Below are positions 40,759 through 51,997 of a DNA stretch of 64,000 bases, piece by piece. The first letter of the stretch is position 1. The number at the start of each line of letters is the position of its first letter. The stretch is from assembly GCA_003963115.1 (NCBI GenBank), contig RXJQ01000017.1, forward strand, positions 62,001-126,000, read 5' to 3'. The position numbers and the translations under genes are program-made. The notes below the pieces were generated by a model, which saw only the letters and a list, made by a program, of their open reading frames with translations, was not told the origin of the DNA and did not search any database. Source of the DNA: Burkholderiales bacterium (lineage in GTDB: Bacteria > Pseudomonadota > Gammaproteobacteria > Burkholderiales > Burkholderiaceae_C).

Positions 40759-41013
40759 GCGCGGCCACCCCTCATGAGCTGCCTGTTCTGGCTCCGGCAC
40801 GCACGCTGCGCGTGCTTCACATCGCTTTGCGATGTGAGCCCGCACCGGAATCGCCCACCTGCGCACCGCGCAGTGACGCTGTCGCCGCGGTAAGTCGCCA
40901 TCGTCATCATGCGCGGCCTCCGCGCATCAGCGGGCGCTGCGCGCCCCGCCCCCGCTTCGCGGTGGCCTGTCGATTTTGATGAAACAGCCAGTTCATGCGC
41001 GGCCCCCGCGCAT
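40755..41013. repeat. Trinucleotide-loop hairpin array at ftsW/murG junction, including three copies of the ftsW 3' end (LMRGGRA-stop)
   Basis: Stem-loops with exactly 3-nt loops: GCACGC-TGC-GCGTGC (40801-40815), TCACATCGC-TTT-GCGATGTGA (40817-40837), CTGCGC-ACC-GCGCAG (40859-40873), ATGCGCGG-CCT-CCGCGCAT (40909-40927), GGGCGC-TGC-GCGCCC (40932-40946), CCGC-TTC-GCGG (40952-40962), ATGCGCGG-CCC-CCGCGCAT (40995-41013). Confidence 0.85.
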
Positions 41014-42261
41014 CAACTGTCTGTTTTCAATGTCCACCCGCAAGCAAATGGCCAGTGCGATGCAATTGAGCATCACGCCCGAACCGCCAAAGCTCATCAA
41101 AGGCAAGGTTAGGCCTTTGGTGGGCAGCACACCGAGGTTCACGCCCATGTTGATGAAGGCCTGACCGCCCATCCACACGGCCACGCCTTGTGCGACCAGG
41201 CCGGAGAAGACACGGTCCAGCGCAATGGCCTGGCGACCGATGTTGAACAGGCGCACGACCAGCCAGAAGAAGGCGACGATGACGATGGCCACACCGATGA
41301 AGCCCAGTTCTTCGCCGATCACGGCCAGCAGGAAGTCGGTATGCGCCTCGGGCAGGTAGTGCAGCTTCTCCAGGCTGGAGCCCAGGCCTTCGCCGAAGAT
41401 CTCGCCACGGCCAAACGCGATCAGCGAGTGCGTGAGCTGATAGGCCTTGCCCAGCGCGTTCTTTTCGGTCCAGGGATCGAGGTAGGCGAAGATGCGCTCG
41501 CGCCGCCAGGGGCTGAGCGTGACCATCAAGGTGAAAGCACCCAGCAGCACGGCCGTGATCAGGAAGAACATGCGGCCATTGACACCACCCAGGAAGAGGA
41601 TGGTCATGGCGATCGTGGCGATCACCATGAAGGCGCCCATGTCGGGCTCGGCCAGCAGCAGCAAGCCCACCACGCCCACGGCCACGGCCATCGGGGCCAC
41701 GGCACGGAAGAAACGCTCCTTCACGTCCATCTTGCGGACCATGTAGTCCGAGGCATAGAGCGTGATGGCCAGCTTGGCCAGCTCGGACGGCTGGAAGTTC
41801 ATGATGCCCAGCGGCAGCCAGCGGCGTGCGCCATAGACCACCTTGCCCACATGCGGGATCAGCACCAGCATCAGGAGCAACAGCGAGGTCACGAACAGCC
41901 AGGGCGCCAGCTTCTCCCACGTCGCCATCGGGATCTGCGTGACCACGGCCGCCACGCACACCGCCATGATGATGGACACCAGGTGGCGCGTGAAGAAGAA
42001 GGTCGGCGTGTAGTTCGAAAAGCGCGGGCTGTCGGGCAGTGCGATGGTGGCCGAGTACACCATCACCAGACCCATGGCCAGCAAGGCCAGGGTCAGCCAG
42101 ACCAGGGCCTGATCAAAGCCCATGAGCTTGGATGGCTGCGACGAGGTCACGTCGACGAAGTCGCGCACAGGCAGCGGGCCCGCGCCATCGGCGGACTTGC
42201 CGCCGCGCAGCTTGCTCAGCAGCCCTGCCAGCAGCGGTTGGCGAATGGTGGCTTCGCTCAT
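40993..42261 (-). CDS. ftsW: Peptidoglycan polymerase/cell division protein FtsW
   Basis: SEDS protein: [80 protein letters not shown]. Confidence 0.97.
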   Translation of the reverse strand: MSEATIRQPLLAGLLSKLRGGKSADGAGPLPVRDFVDVTSSQPSKLMGFDQALVWLTLALLAMGLVMVYSATIALPDSPRFSNYTPTFFFTRHLVSIIMAVCVAAVVTQIPMATWEKLAPWLFVTSLLLLMLVLIPHVGKVVYGARRWLPLGIMNFQPSELAKLAITLYASDYMVRKMDVKERFFRAVAPMAVAVGVVGLLLLAEPDMGAFMVIATIAMTILFLGGVNGRMFFLITAVLLGAFTLMVTLSPWRRERIFAYLDPWTEKNALGKAYQLTHSLIAFGRGEIFGEGLGSSLEKLHYLPEAHTDFLLAVIGEELGFIGVAIVIVAFFWLVVRLFNIGRQAIALDRVFSGLVAQGVAVWMGGQAFINMGVNLGVLPTKGLTLPLMSFGGSGVMLNCIALAICLRVDIENRQLMRGGRA

Positions 42262-44030
42262 GCGACCTCCCCTCGTTCGCGCGCCAGTTCCTGCACGGTG
42301 CCCACGAACACCTCCGCGCGGTGGGCGTAGTTGCGGAACATGTCCAGGCTGGCGCAAGCCGGGCTCAGCAGGACGGCATCACCCGCCCTGGCCTGCTCAA
42401 AGCTCCAGCGGGTGGCGGCTTCCAGGCTGTCATGGCGCTGCATGAGCAGCTTCTCGCCCACGGGTGTCAGGACGTCGGCCAGCGCCGCTTCGATGGCCTG
42501 GGCATCACGGCCGATCAAGGCCACCGCGCGCGCAAATCGGCCGACCGGATCGGCCAGTGGCGCGAAGTCCTGACCCTTGCCGTCGCCACCCAGGATGACC
42601 ACCAGTTTGCCCGGCGACAGGTCCGAGCCCAGGCCTTGCAGCGCGGCCACGGTGGCACCGACGTTCGTGCCCTTGCTGTCGTCGATGGCGTCGACGCCAC
42701 CCACGGTGGCCACATGTTCGACGCGATGCGGCTCCCCGCGGTATTCACGCAGACCATGCAGCATGGGCGCCAGCGGGCAGCCAATCGCCGTGGCCAGGGC
42801 CAGTGCGGCCAATGCATTGGAGGCATTGTGACGACCGCGGATGCGCAAGGCATCGGCGGGCATCAGGCGTTGCAGCACGATCTCGTGCTCTTCGCCCTTC
42901 TTGAGCTTGACGGTGGGGTCGATCTCGCGGGCGCGCATGAGCCAGGCCATGCCCGCTTCTTCAACCAGGCCGAAGTCGCCCGGACGACGGGGCGCATCGA
43001 GACCGAAGTACACGACATCGCGGTACACCGTCTTGGCCGGCCGACCACGCACGCCCGACTTGATCACCTCGGGCGGCGGCACCATGTTCATCACGGCCCG
43101 GTCATCGCGGTTGATCACCATGAGGCCGCTCTTGCCGAAGATGCGCGCCTTGGCCGCGGCATAGGCGGCCATGGTGCCGTGCCAGTCCAGGTGGTCTTGC
43201 GTGACGTTGAGCACCACTGCAGCGTTCGGCTCGAAGTTGCTCACGCCATCGAGCTGGAAGCTGGAGAGCTCCAGCACCCAGGCCTCGGGCAGCACCTCGA
43301 AGGTGGGGGCTGCGGGTGGTGGTGGCGCCAGTTCGATCAGGGGCGCATCGGCATCGTCAGACAAGGGCACGACAGCCGGTTCGGCATCTTCCGGCTGCTC
43401 GATCACGGCGGAGTCGGCTTCAGGCTGAACCTCGTCGATGGGCTCGCTGACACGCGCTGCCTCGATGGGCTCATCCACGGCGGCATCAGATGCAGGCTCC
43501 TCATCCGCCACCCGCTCAGGCTCCTGCTCCAGCGCCACACGCAAGGTATCAAGCAAGGTCGGGCCGATGTTGCCCGCCATCCCCACGCGCAAGCCCGCGC
43601 GCTCGATCAGCTTGGCGGTCAGCGAGGTCGTGGTCGTCTTGCCGTTGGTGCCCGTGATGGCCACCACCTTGGGCACGTAACCCATGTCCGTTTTGAGATC
43701 GGCCAGGGCCGAGGCGAACAGCGACAACTCGCCGCGCACCGGGATGCCCAGCTCGTCGGCCTTCGCCAGCAGTGCCGATACATCGGGTGCACTGGGCATC
43801 AAGCCCGGGCTCTTGAGCACCACGTTCACGCCGTCAAGCAGGGCCACATCCAGGCCATGGTGCAAGGTGGCGGCCGGCACATCGGCGGCCAGTGTCGCAG
43901 CCTGCGGCGGGTTGGCACGGGTATCGGCCACACGCACGGTCGAGCCACACCGGGCGCACCAGCGCGCCATGGCCAAGCCCGAGTCACCCAGACCCAGGAT
44001 CAGCACGGTGAGGTCTTTCAAGTAATGCAT
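42258..44030 (-). CDS. murD: UDP-N-acetylmuramoylalanine--D-glutamate ligase MurD with acidic insertion
   Basis: [77 protein letters not shown]. Confidence 0.96.
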   Translation of the reverse strand: MHYLKDLTVLILGLGDSGLAMARWCARCGSTVRVADTRANPPQAATLAADVPAATLHHGLDVALLDGVNVVLKSPGLMPSAPDVSALLAKADELGIPVRGELSLFASALADLKTDMGYVPKVVAITGTNGKTTTTSLTAKLIERAGLRVGMAGNIGPTLLDTLRVALEQEPERVADEEPASDAAVDEPIEAARVSEPIDEVQPEADSAVIEQPEDAEPAVVPLSDDADAPLIELAPPPPAAPTFEVLPEAWVLELSSFQLDGVSNFEPNAAVVLNVTQDHLDWHGTMAAYAAAKARIFGKSGLMVINRDDRAVMNMVPPPEVIKSGVRGRPAKTVYRDVVYFGLDAPRRPGDFGLVEEAGMAWLMRAREIDPTVKLKKGEEHEIVLQRLMPADALRIRGRHNASNALAALALATAIGCPLAPMLHGLREYRGEPHRVEHVATVGGVDAIDDSKGTNVGATVAALQGLGSDLSPGKLVVILGGDGKGQDFAPLADPVGRFARAVALIGRDAQAIEAALADVLTPVGEKLLMQRHDSLEAATRWSFEQARAGDAVLLSPACASLDMFRNYAHRAEVFVGTVQELARERGEVA

Positions 44031-44048
44031 GGCCGATGAATCAAGCAA

Positions 44049-45227
44049 TCAACGAATCTTCAAGGTGGACAAACCCAGCAGGCACAGCAGCATGGTGATG
44101 ATCCAGAAGCGCACCACCACCTGCGTTTCCTTCCAGCCGGACTTCTCGAAGTGGTGATGCAGCGGTGCCATCAGCAGGATGCGGCGCCCTTCGCCGTACT
44201 TCTTTTTCGTGTATTTGAAGTAGCTCACCTGCACCATCACCGACAGCGCTTCCAAGACAAAAACCCCGCCCATGAAGGCCAGCACGATCTCTTGCCGCAC
44301 AATGACCGCGATGGTCCCCAGCGCTCCGCCGAGCGCCAGTGCCCCCACGTCGCCCATGAAGACCTGGGCGGGATAAGCGTTGAACCAGAGGAAGGCCAGG
44401 CCTGCTCCGGATAGGGCCGCGCAGAACACCAGGAGCTCACCTGCGCCCGGGATGTGCGGCAGCAGCAGGTACTTGGCGAACACGGCGTTGCCCGTGACAT
44501 AGCAGAAGATGCCCAGCGAGGCCGACACCATCACCACCGGCATGATGGCCAGGCCATCGAGGCCATCGGTGAGGTTCACGGCATTGCTGGTGCCCACGAT
44601 CACGATGTAGGTCAGGACCATGAAGCCCCAGACGCCCAGCGGGTAGCTGACCGTCTTGAAGAAGGGCACGATCAGGTCGGCCTTGGGTGGCAGGTCATTG
44701 GAGAAGCCCGACGAGACCCAGCGGAAGAACAGCTCGATCACGCGCAGGTTGTTGGTCTCCGACACGCTGAAGGCCAGGTAGATGGCGGCGATCAGGCCGA
44801 TGATGGACTGCCAGAAATACTTCTCGCGCGACGGCATCCCTTCCGGATCCTTGAGCACCACCTTGCGCCAGTCGTCCACCCAGCCGATGGCACCAAAGCC
44901 CGTGGTCACGATCATCACGATCCACACGAAGCGGTTGGCCCAGTCGAACCACAACAGCGTCGACAAGCCAATGGCCAGCAGGATCAGGACACCGCCCATC
45001 GTGGGCGTGCCGCGCTTGGTCAGGTGAGACTCCATGCCGTACTCACGGATGGGCTGACCGATCTTCAGCTCGGTGAGCTTGCGGATCACCAGCGGACCGA
45101 GGAACAAGCCGATCAGCAAGGCGGTCATCGAGGCCATGACCGAACGGAAGGTCAGGTACTGGAAGACGCGCAGGAAGCCCCATTCAGGATGCAGGCCTTG
45201 CAGCCACAAGGCCAGACTAAGCAGCAT
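44049..45227 (-). CDS. mraY: Phospho-N-acetylmuramoyl-pentapeptide-transferase MraY
   Basis: [62 protein letters not shown]. Confidence 0.98.
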   Translation of the reverse strand: MLLSLALWLQGLHPEWGFLRVFQYLTFRSVMASMTALLIGLFLGPLVIRKLTELKIGQPIREYGMESHLTKRGTPTMGGVLILLAIGLSTLLWFDWANRFVWIVMIVTTGFGAIGWVDDWRKVVLKDPEGMPSREKYFWQSIIGLIAAIYLAFSVSETNNLRVIELFFRWVSSGFSNDLPPKADLIVPFFKTVSYPLGVWGFMVLTYIVIVGTSNAVNLTDGLDGLAIMPVVMVSASLGIFCYVTGNAVFAKYLLLPHIPGAGELLVFCAALSGAGLAFLWFNAYPAQVFMGDVGALALGGALGTIAVIVRQEIVLAFMGGVFVLEALSVMVQVSYFKYTKKKYGEGRRILLMAPLHHHFEKSGWKETQVVVRFWIITMLLCLLGLSTLKIR

Positions 45228-48198
45228 GGGCGCCTCCTGTCGAAGGTGCAGGCGCCAGCACGGCGACGACTTGTTCCATCTTCATGAAGCGAGAACCTTT
45301 GACCAGGACCGAGCCCACAGCGGGTGCCGCACCTGGCTCGGACAGCGCCGCAACGATGTCGGCAGCGCTGTTGAAATGACGGGCAGACGGGCCATAGGCT
45401 TGCGCGGCATGCGCGCACAGTTCACCCGCCGTCCAGAGGTGTTCGATGCCAAGTTCACGGGCAAAGGCGCCCACCTCGGTGTGGAAGGCCGGGCCTTGCG
45501 TGCCCACTTCGCCCATGTCGCCCAGCACCAGCCAGCGTGGGCCAGGCAGGCCGGCCAACATGTCGATGGCGGCGCGCACGGAGTCGGGGTTGGCGTTGTA
45601 GCTGTCATCCACAAGCGTCACGGCACGGCCAGCCACCTGAGCGGTGCGCAGTTGCGATCGGCCCTTGACCGGCTCGAAGGCCTCCAGGCCTTGCGCGATC
45701 ACACTCAAAGGCACACCGGCACCCAAAGCCGCAGCCGTGGCAGCCAAGGCGTTGCGCACATTGTGGGCACCGGCCATCTTCAGCTTGACCTGAGCCTGGC
45801 CTCGCGCGGTGCGGATGTCGATCACCCAATGCGGCGTGGGTTGCGCCGCCCAGTTGGCCTGCCCGACGATTTCGGCCTCGCCCTGTGTGGCGAAGTCGAA
45901 CTTGGGATAGCCGTTGGCCTGCTCGCGCCAGATCGGCGCAAACTCATCGTCTGCCGGGAACACGGCCACGCCGCTGCGCGACAAGGCTTGCAGCACCGAG
46001 CCGTTCTCGCGGGCCACAGCCTCGACCGTGTGCATGAACTCCTGGTGCTCGCGCTGGGCGTTGTTGACCAGGCCCACCGTGGGCGCGGCAATCGCCGCCA
46101 ACTGGGCTATCTCGCCTGGGTGGTTCATGCCCAGCTCGACCACGGCACAGCGGTGCTGGCCTTCGCGCAAGCGCAGCAGGGTCAGCGGTACACCGATCTC
46201 ATTGTTGAAGTTCCCTTGTGTGGCCAGCGAGGCCTCCGGCGCACCTTGCGAAACGACCCAAGCCTTCAGGATGGACGCGATCATCTGCGTGACCGTGGTC
46301 TTGCCATTGCTGCCGGTCACGGCGATCAGCGGGATGTCGAAGCGGGCTCGCCAGCCCGAGGCCAGCCAACCCAGAGCCGCGCGGGTATCGGGCACGGTCA
46401 GGCCAGGCAAACCGCAGGTGTCGACACCGTGCTGGGCGATCACGGCCACGGCACCAGAGGCCTTGGCCTGAGGCAGGAAGTCATGCGCATCGAAGCGCTC
46501 GCCGCGCAAGGCCACGAACAGGTCGCCGGGCTGCAGGGTTCGGGTATCGGTGTGCACACGGGCAATCGGCGTGGCGGGGTCACCCGTCAACACCGAGCCG
46601 GGCAGCAGCTCATGGGCCAGGCCCAAAGTCATCATCATGGGAATGCGGGAAGAAGACGCCGGCGCGCGACGCTGCAAGACAGCAGCCGCTTCGTCGACAT
46701 CTGAAAACGGGGTCTTGACGCCGGCCACTTCTTGCGTGGCCTCATGGCCTTTGCCGGCAATCAGCACGACATCGCAGGCGTCGGCATCGCTCAGGGCATG
46801 GGTGATCGCGGCACGCCGGTCCTCGATCACATCAATGGTGTCGCGGCCCGCCACGCCGGCCATGATCTGGCACAGGATGAAGGCGGGCGATTCACTGCGG
46901 GGGTTGTCGCTGGTGAGCACGACCTGGTCGGCATGCTGCTCGGCCACGGCCCCCATCAGCGGGCGCTTGATGGGGTCACGGTCACCACCACAGCCAAAGA
47001 CGCACCACAGCTTGCCGCCGCGGGCATCAGCCACCGGGCGCAAAGCCTGCAAGGCCTTGAGCAGGGCATCAGGTGTGTGGGCGTAATCGACCACGGCCAT
47101 GGGCAAGACTGCCGCATCAGCCTGAGCACCTGGTGCGCTCACCACCTGCATGCGGCCCGGCACCGACTTCAGGCCACTGCACACGCGGGCCGCATCCAGC
47201 AAAGGCACATCCAGCGCACGCAAGGCGCCGATCACGGCCAGCAGGTTGGAGACGTTGAAAGTGCCGATCACCGGCGCCTGCACGGTGGCCTGGCTCACCA
47301 CCTGGGACAAGGCCTCGTCGCGCTCGACCACATCGAACACCAGACCTTGTGCCTGATAGCGGATGCGTACAGCCTGCAAGCGCACAGACTCCTGCAGACC
47401 ATACGACCAGCACACCAGCCGGCGCGCACGGGCATGGTCCTGCAAGGCATGGCCCATGGGGTCGTCCAGATTGAGCACGGCCGCACGCAGGCCAGGCCAG
47501 TCGAACAGGCGGCGCTTGGCTTGCCAGTAGGCCTCCATGCTGCCGTGGTAGTCGAGGTGGTCCTGCGTGAAGTTGGTGAACTGGGCCACCGCGATGTGCG
47601 TGGCATGCAGACGCAACTCTTCGATGCCAATGGACGAGGCCTCGATGGCCGCGGCCTTCAAGCCCTGATCGGCAAAGCGACGGAAAGTGGCATGCAGGGT
47701 GATGGGGTCGGGCGTGGTCAGGCCCGTGGGCTCGAACTCACCACCATCCACCTGCCCCACACCCAAGGTGCCGATGACACCGCAAGGGCGGCCCATCGCG
47801 CTCAGGGCCTGCGCCGTCCACCACGAGGTCGATGTCTTGCCGTTGGTGCCGGTGACGGCCACCACGTCCAGCCCCGCGCTGGGCTCGCCATAGAAGCCAT
47901 GCGCGATCTCGGCGCTGCGGGCTTTCAAGCCAGGCAGGGCCGCCACGCGGGCGTCGGAGAAACCAAAGGCCTGCACGCCATCGGCCTCGACCAGACAGGC
48001 ACGCGCGCCATCCTTCAGGGCCTGCTCGACAAAGGCGCGCCCATCACGCGCGGCACCGGGCCAGGCGATGAAGCAGACCCCATCGGCCACCGTGGCAGCA
48101 ACCTGCCGGCTGTCCACCGTCAAGCGCCCGATGCCCCACTGGCGCAGCCAGTTAAGGGCTTCCTCGGTGCTGTGCAGGTGCAAAGTGGTCTGGCTCAT
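45217..48198 (-). CDS. murE-murF: Fused bifunctional MurE-MurF ligase
   Basis: 993 aa; two ligase units each with ATP motif ([26 protein letters not shown]), DNPRSE in first half and [18 protein letters not shown] in second half. Confidence 0.95.
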   Translation of the reverse strand: MSQTTLHLHSTEEALNWLRQWGIGRLTVDSRQVAATVADGVCFIAWPGAARDGRAFVEQALKDGARACLVEADGVQAFGFSDARVAALPGLKARSAEIAHGFYGEPSAGLDVVAVTGTNGKTSTSWWTAQALSAMGRPCGVIGTLGVGQVDGGEFEPTGLTTPDPITLHATFRRFADQGLKAAAIEASSIGIEELRLHATHIAVAQFTNFTQDHLDYHGSMEAYWQAKRRLFDWPGLRAAVLNLDDPMGHALQDHARARRLVCWSYGLQESVRLQAVRIRYQAQGLVFDVVERDEALSQVVSQATVQAPVIGTFNVSNLLAVIGALRALDVPLLDAARVCSGLKSVPGRMQVVSAPGAQADAAVLPMAVVDYAHTPDALLKALQALRPVADARGGKLWCVFGCGGDRDPIKRPLMGAVAEQHADQVVLTSDNPRSESPAFILCQIMAGVAGRDTIDVIEDRRAAITHALSDADACDVVLIAGKGHEATQEVAGVKTPFSDVDEAAAVLQRRAPASSSRIPMMMTLGLAHELLPGSVLTGDPATPIARVHTDTRTLQPGDLFVALRGERFDAHDFLPQAKASGAVAVIAQHGVDTCGLPGLTVPDTRAALGWLASGWRARFDIPLIAVTGSNGKTTVTQMIASILKAWVVSQGAPEASLATQGNFNNEIGVPLTLLRLREGQHRCAVVELGMNHPGEIAQLAAIAAPTVGLVNNAQREHQEFMHTVEAVARENGSVLQALSRSGVAVFPADDEFAPIWREQANGYPKFDFATQGEAEIVGQANWAAQPTPHWVIDIRTARGQAQVKLKMAGAHNVRNALAATAAALGAGVPLSVIAQGLEAFEPVKGRSQLRTAQVAGRAVTLVDDSYNANPDSVRAAIDMLAGLPGPRWLVLGDMGEVGTQGPAFHTEVGAFARELGIEHLWTAGELCAHAAQAYGPSARHFNSAADIVAALSEPGAAPAVGSVLVKGSRFMKMEQVVAVLAPAPSTGGAHAA

Positions 48199-50181
48199 TC
48201 AAAAGCTCTCCACTTCGGCGGGTTCTGTGCTGATGATCTTGGGCTGCACATCCACGTCAGGCAGCACACCCAGACGGTTGAGCGTCTGCTGCACCACCTG
48301 GCTGAACACGGGCGCGGCCACATCACCACCGTAATAGATGCCGTCGCCCGGCTCGTCCACCATCACGGCCACAACGATGCGCGGCTTGCTGATGGGCGCG
48401 ATGCCCACGAACCAGGCGCGGTACTTGTTGCCCGCATAGCCCCGGCCCTCGACCTTGTGCGCCGTACCGGTCTTGCCGCCCACGCTGTAGCCTTGGGTCT
48501 GGGCCTTGGGCGCCGTGCCGCCCGGGCCGCACACCAATGCCAGCATCTTGCGCACGGCTTGCGCGGTCTGCGCCGAGATCACGCGTGTGCCGTGGATGGG
48601 CACGATTTCATCAGAGGAGACCGATGTGGCCTCATCTGCAGAAGTCCAAGAAGTGCCCGAAGCCCCAGACGGCGAAGCCGCCCCCGGGCGGAAGGCGGTC
48701 TTGAAAGCCAGAACGGGACGTTCGCCATCCCCGTCCTGATTGGCTTTCGCCACTTTGTGAAGAGGCTCCCGGTCGTCACCGAGGTTCTCCCGCTTCAGCA
48801 GCGAAATCGGGATCAATTCGCCATCGCGGGCGAAGATCGTGTAAGCGTGTGCGAGCTGGAACAGGCTGGCCGACAGGCCATAGCCATAGCTCATCGTGAC
48901 CTGCTCGATGCGGCGCCACGACTTGTAGGGACGCAGGCGCCCGGTCACCGCACCAGGGAAGCCCAACTGCGGCTTCTGGCCCAGGCCCACGGCCGTGAAC
49001 ATCTCCCACATCTCGCGCGGTTGCATCTGCATGGCGATCTTGGCCGTGCCCACATTGCTCGATTTCTGGATGACCTGCTCGACGGTCAGGTCGCCATGGG
49101 CGTGCGAATCGGAAATCGTGGAGCCATCGACGGTCAGCTTGCCCGGCGCCGTGGAGATGATGGTGTCGGGCGTGACCCGCTTAGTCTCCAGCGCCAGCGA
49201 GATCACGATGGGCTTCATCACCGAGCCGGGCTCGAAGGTGTCGGTCAGCGCGCGGTTGCGCAGCTGTTCACCCGTCAGGTTACGGCGGTCATCAGGTGTG
49301 TAGCTGGGCACATTGGCCAGGGCCAGCACCTCACCCGTCAGGGCATCGAGCACCACCACGCTGCCGGCCTTGGCCTTGTGCAGGGCCACCGCGTCGCGGA
49401 TGCGCTGGTAGGCATAGAACTGCACCTTGGCATCGACCGACAGGCGAATGGCCTGACCATCTTCGGCCGGCACCATGTCGCCCACGGCCTCGACCACGCG
49501 ACCCAGGCGATCCTTGATCACATGGCGCGCGCCATCACGGCCCGCCAGCTGCTTTTGATAGGCCAGCTCGATGCCTTCCTGGCCCTCGTCTTCGATGTTG
49601 GTGAAGCCCACGACATGCGCGGCAGCTTCACCTTCCGGGTACTGGCGCTTGGACTCGCGCAGCTCATAGACGCCCTTGATCTTGAGTGCAGCCACCTTCT
49701 CGGCCACGGCATCGTCCACCTTGCGGCGCAACCACACGAAGTTCTGGTTGGAAGCCAGGCGCTTTTGCAGATCGGTGGAGGGCATGCCCAGCAGCTTGGC
49801 CAGAGCCCGCAGCTCATCGCGCGAGGCGTCCATGTCCTTGGGAATGGCCCACAGCGAAGGCGCCGGCACGCTCGATGCCAGCATCTCACCATTGCGATCG
49901 AGGATGCGGCCGCGGTTGGCCTGCAGCTCGATGCGGCGCTCGTAGCGGCTGGCGCCCTGCTGCAGATAGAAGTCGTTGTGGATGATCTGGATCCAGGCCG
50001 CACGACCAATGAGCACGGCAAAACCCAGGCCGATGGCGGCGATCATGAACTTGACGCGCCAAGGCGGCGTGCGCGAGGCCAGCAGCGGGCTGGTTGCGTA
50101 GCGCACGGTGGGCATGGCGCCGGAGCCCTGACGACGCGGCTGGCCGCGCAGGCGTCTGAACAGATCACCCATGCGGCTCAT
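48199..50181 (-). CDS. ftsI: Peptidoglycan transpeptidase FtsI (PBP3)
   Basis: N-terminal TM, dimerisation domain, FEPGSVMKPIV (SxxK), SSN, KTGTAHK. Confidence 0.97.
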   Translation of the reverse strand: MSRMGDLFRRLRGQPRRQGSGAMPTVRYATSPLLASRTPPWRVKFMIAAIGLGFAVLIGRAAWIQIIHNDFYLQQGASRYERRIELQANRGRILDRNGEMLASSVPAPSLWAIPKDMDASRDELRALAKLLGMPSTDLQKRLASNQNFVWLRRKVDDAVAEKVAALKIKGVYELRESKRQYPEGEAAAHVVGFTNIEDEGQEGIELAYQKQLAGRDGARHVIKDRLGRVVEAVGDMVPAEDGQAIRLSVDAKVQFYAYQRIRDAVALHKAKAGSVVVLDALTGEVLALANVPSYTPDDRRNLTGEQLRNRALTDTFEPGSVMKPIVISLALETKRVTPDTIISTAPGKLTVDGSTISDSHAHGDLTVEQVIQKSSNVGTAKIAMQMQPREMWEMFTAVGLGQKPQLGFPGAVTGRLRPYKSWRRIEQVTMSYGYGLSASLFQLAHAYTIFARDGELIPISLLKRENLGDDREPLHKVAKANQDGDGERPVLAFKTAFRPGAASPSGASGTSWTSADEATSVSSDEIVPIHGTRVISAQTAQAVRKMLALVCGPGGTAPKAQTQGYSVGGKTGTAHKVEGRGYAGNKYRAWFVGIAPISKPRIVVAVMVDEPGDGIYYGGDVAAPVFSQVVQQTLNRLGVLPDVDVQPKIISTEPAEVESF

Positions 50182-50486
50182 GGCTGCACCTCCTGCCCGG
50201 CGGCCGAGGCCACGCCGGAAGCCGAGGTGTTCACATAGTGCGTGACAGCCGGGCTGGTGTTGAACATGTGCAGCTTCTCGCGCGCCAGCTTCTCGACACG
50301 CAGGGGCGTGGCCTGAGCACGCTTGTCGACCTGCAGGCGCTCGAAATCGATCTGCAACTCGTGCGATTGCGACTGGGCCTTCTCCAGCTCGACGAACAGG
50401 TGCCGCGACTCATAGCTGGTGCGAATCAGCCAGAAGCAGCTCAGCAGCAGCGCGATGGCCAGAATGATGTTGAGGCGCACGATCAT
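50178..50486 (-). CDS. ftsL: Cell division protein FtsL
   Basis: Short bitopic coiled-coil protein between rsmH and fts[35 protein letters not shown]. Confidence 0.92.
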   Translation of the reverse strand: MIVRLNIILAIALLLSCFWLIRTSYESRHLFVELEKAQSQSHELQIDFERLQVDKRAQATPLRVEKLAREKLHMFNTSPAVTHYVNTSASGVASAAGQEVQP

Positions 50487-51523
50487 CGACGCCCCTTCCT
50501 GCTTGATTTGCCCTTGCCACCCGACTTCGTTGCACCGGACACCAGCGATTCGGACCAGGGCACCTCGGTGCGCTCCGCGACACGCAGCACGGCCGAGCGC
50601 GCACGCGGGTTGGCCGCGACTTCCGCATCAGAGGGCTTGATGCGCGCTATCGCGTTGAGCATCAAGGGCTTAGGCTGTGCAAACGGCACGCGGCGGTCAA
50701 CCTCCTCGCGGCTGTGTTTCGCGATGAAGGTCTTGACGATGCGGTCTTCCAGCGAATGGAAGCTGATGACCGCAAGGCGCCCGCCGGGCGAGAGCATCTT
50801 CAAGGCAGACTCCAGCGCGTCTTCCAGCTCGCCGAGCTCACGGTTGACGTGAATCCGAAGAGCCTGGAAGGTTCGGGTTGCGGGGTCCTGCCCGGGTTCA
50901 CGGGTTTTGACCGCACGAGCCACGAGCGCCGACAGCTCGGCAGTGGTTCGCACAGGCTGGCCTTCATCGCGGCGAGCGACAATCGCCTTTGCAATGGGCC
51001 AAGCAAACCGTTCTTCGCCATAGTCACGAATCACCTCCGTGATCTCGTCCACCGAGGCGCGCGCCAGGAACTCTGCCGCGCTCTCGCCCTGCGTGGTGTC
51101 CATGCGCATGTCCAGCGGTGCATCGAAGCGAAAGCTGAAACCGCGCGCCGGGTTGTCGATCTGCGGCGACGACACGCCGATGTCCATCAGCAAACCCTGC
51201 ACCGATGCCACACCCAGATCGGTCACGGCCTGCGCCCACGACGAGAACGGCGCATGCACAATCTGAAAGCGCGCGTCGGTGATGGCGTTGGGGCCCTGCG
51301 TGGCGTGCGCAACAGCCTCGGGGTCGCGATCCAGCGCAATCAGACGAGCCTGCGGCGCCAGCTTGGAGAGGATCAGACGCGAGTGCCCGCCACGGCCAAA
51401 GGTGGCGTCCACATACACACCCTGAGCAGGCACCTGAACACCCGCAGCCAAGCCCAACACGGCATTGGCCGCCTCGTGCAGCAGGACGGTTTGATGCTGC
51501 CAAGGTGAGCTTCCTTCCTGCAT
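50483..51523 (-). CDS. rsmH: 16S rRNA (cytosine1402-N4) methyltransferase RsmH
   Basis: [67 protein letters not shown]. Confidence 0.97.
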   Translation of the reverse strand: MQEGSSPWQHQTVLLHEAANAVLGLAAGVQVPAQGVYVDATFGRGGHSRLILSKLAPQARLIALDRDPEAVAHATQGPNAITDARFQIVHAPFSSWAQAVTDLGVASVQGLLMDIGVSSPQIDNPARGFSFRFDAPLDMRMDTTQGESAAEFLARASVDEITEVIRDYGEERFAWPIAKAIVARRDEGQPVRTTAELSALVARAVKTREPGQDPATRTFQALRIHVNRELGELEDALESALKMLSPGGRLAVISFHSLEDRIVKTFIAKHSREEVDRRVPFAQPKPLMLNAIARIKPSDAEVAANPRARSAVLRVAERTEVPWSESLVSGATKSGGKGKSSRKGRR

Positions 51524-51527
51524 CGCG

Positions 51528-51965
51528 TCAGAAGGTGAAGTCCTGGAGCGCTTCGGGCATGGGTTGCGCCATGACCTCGGCCTCGTGCGCGGCGTACTTC
51601 TTGTCGTCCCACAGCTCGAAGTGGCTGCCCATGCCAAGCAGCATCACATCCTTGCTGATCCCGGCTGCCGCGCGCAGCTCGGGCGAGATCAGCACACGCG
51701 ACGCGCTGTCGATCTCGACGTCCATGGCATTGCCCAGAAAGATCCGCTTCCAGCCGGCCGCCGACATGGGCAGGGCCGCCACCTTGTCGCGGAAGGTTTC
51801 CCATGCAGGGCGAGGAAACACCATCAGGCAGCCGTCGGGGTTCTTGGTGATGGTCAGTTGGCCCGCGCAAAGAGCTTGCAAAGCGTCACGGTGGCGCGAA
51901 GGGACGGCCATCCGCCCCTTTGCGTCCAGCGCCAACGCTGATGCCCCTTGAAAGACCAGACTCAC
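51528..51965 (-). CDS. mraZ: Transcriptional regulator MraZ (start GTG at 51965 or 51977)
   Basis: [26 protein letters not shown]...[32 protein letters not shown]. Confidence 0.95.
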   Translation of the reverse strand: MSLVFQGASALALDAKGRMAVPSRHRDALQALCAGQLTITKNPDGCLMVFPRPAWETFRDKVAALPMSAAGWKRIFLGNAMDVEIDSASRVLISPELRAAAGISKDVMLLGMGSHFELWDDKKYAAHEAEVMAQPMPEALQDFTF

Positions 51966-51997
51966 ACAAAACCCCACAAATTTGCACTAAATCCCAC
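51963..51997 (-). promoter_or_regulatory. MraZ-binding repeat array
   Basis: Minus strand: GTGGG ATTTA GTGCA AATTT GTGGG GTTTT GTGTG; four GTGnn boxes at exact 10-bp spacing at the mraZ start (MraZ sites are TGGGN5 direct repeats). Confidence 0.85.

Noticed and set aside
46732-50238. 1168-aa plus-strand ORF antisense to ftsI and murE-murF
   Set aside because: His/Arg/Gln/Gly-rich composition with no motifs; opposite strand carries well-recognised MurE-F and FtsI. High-GC frame artefact.
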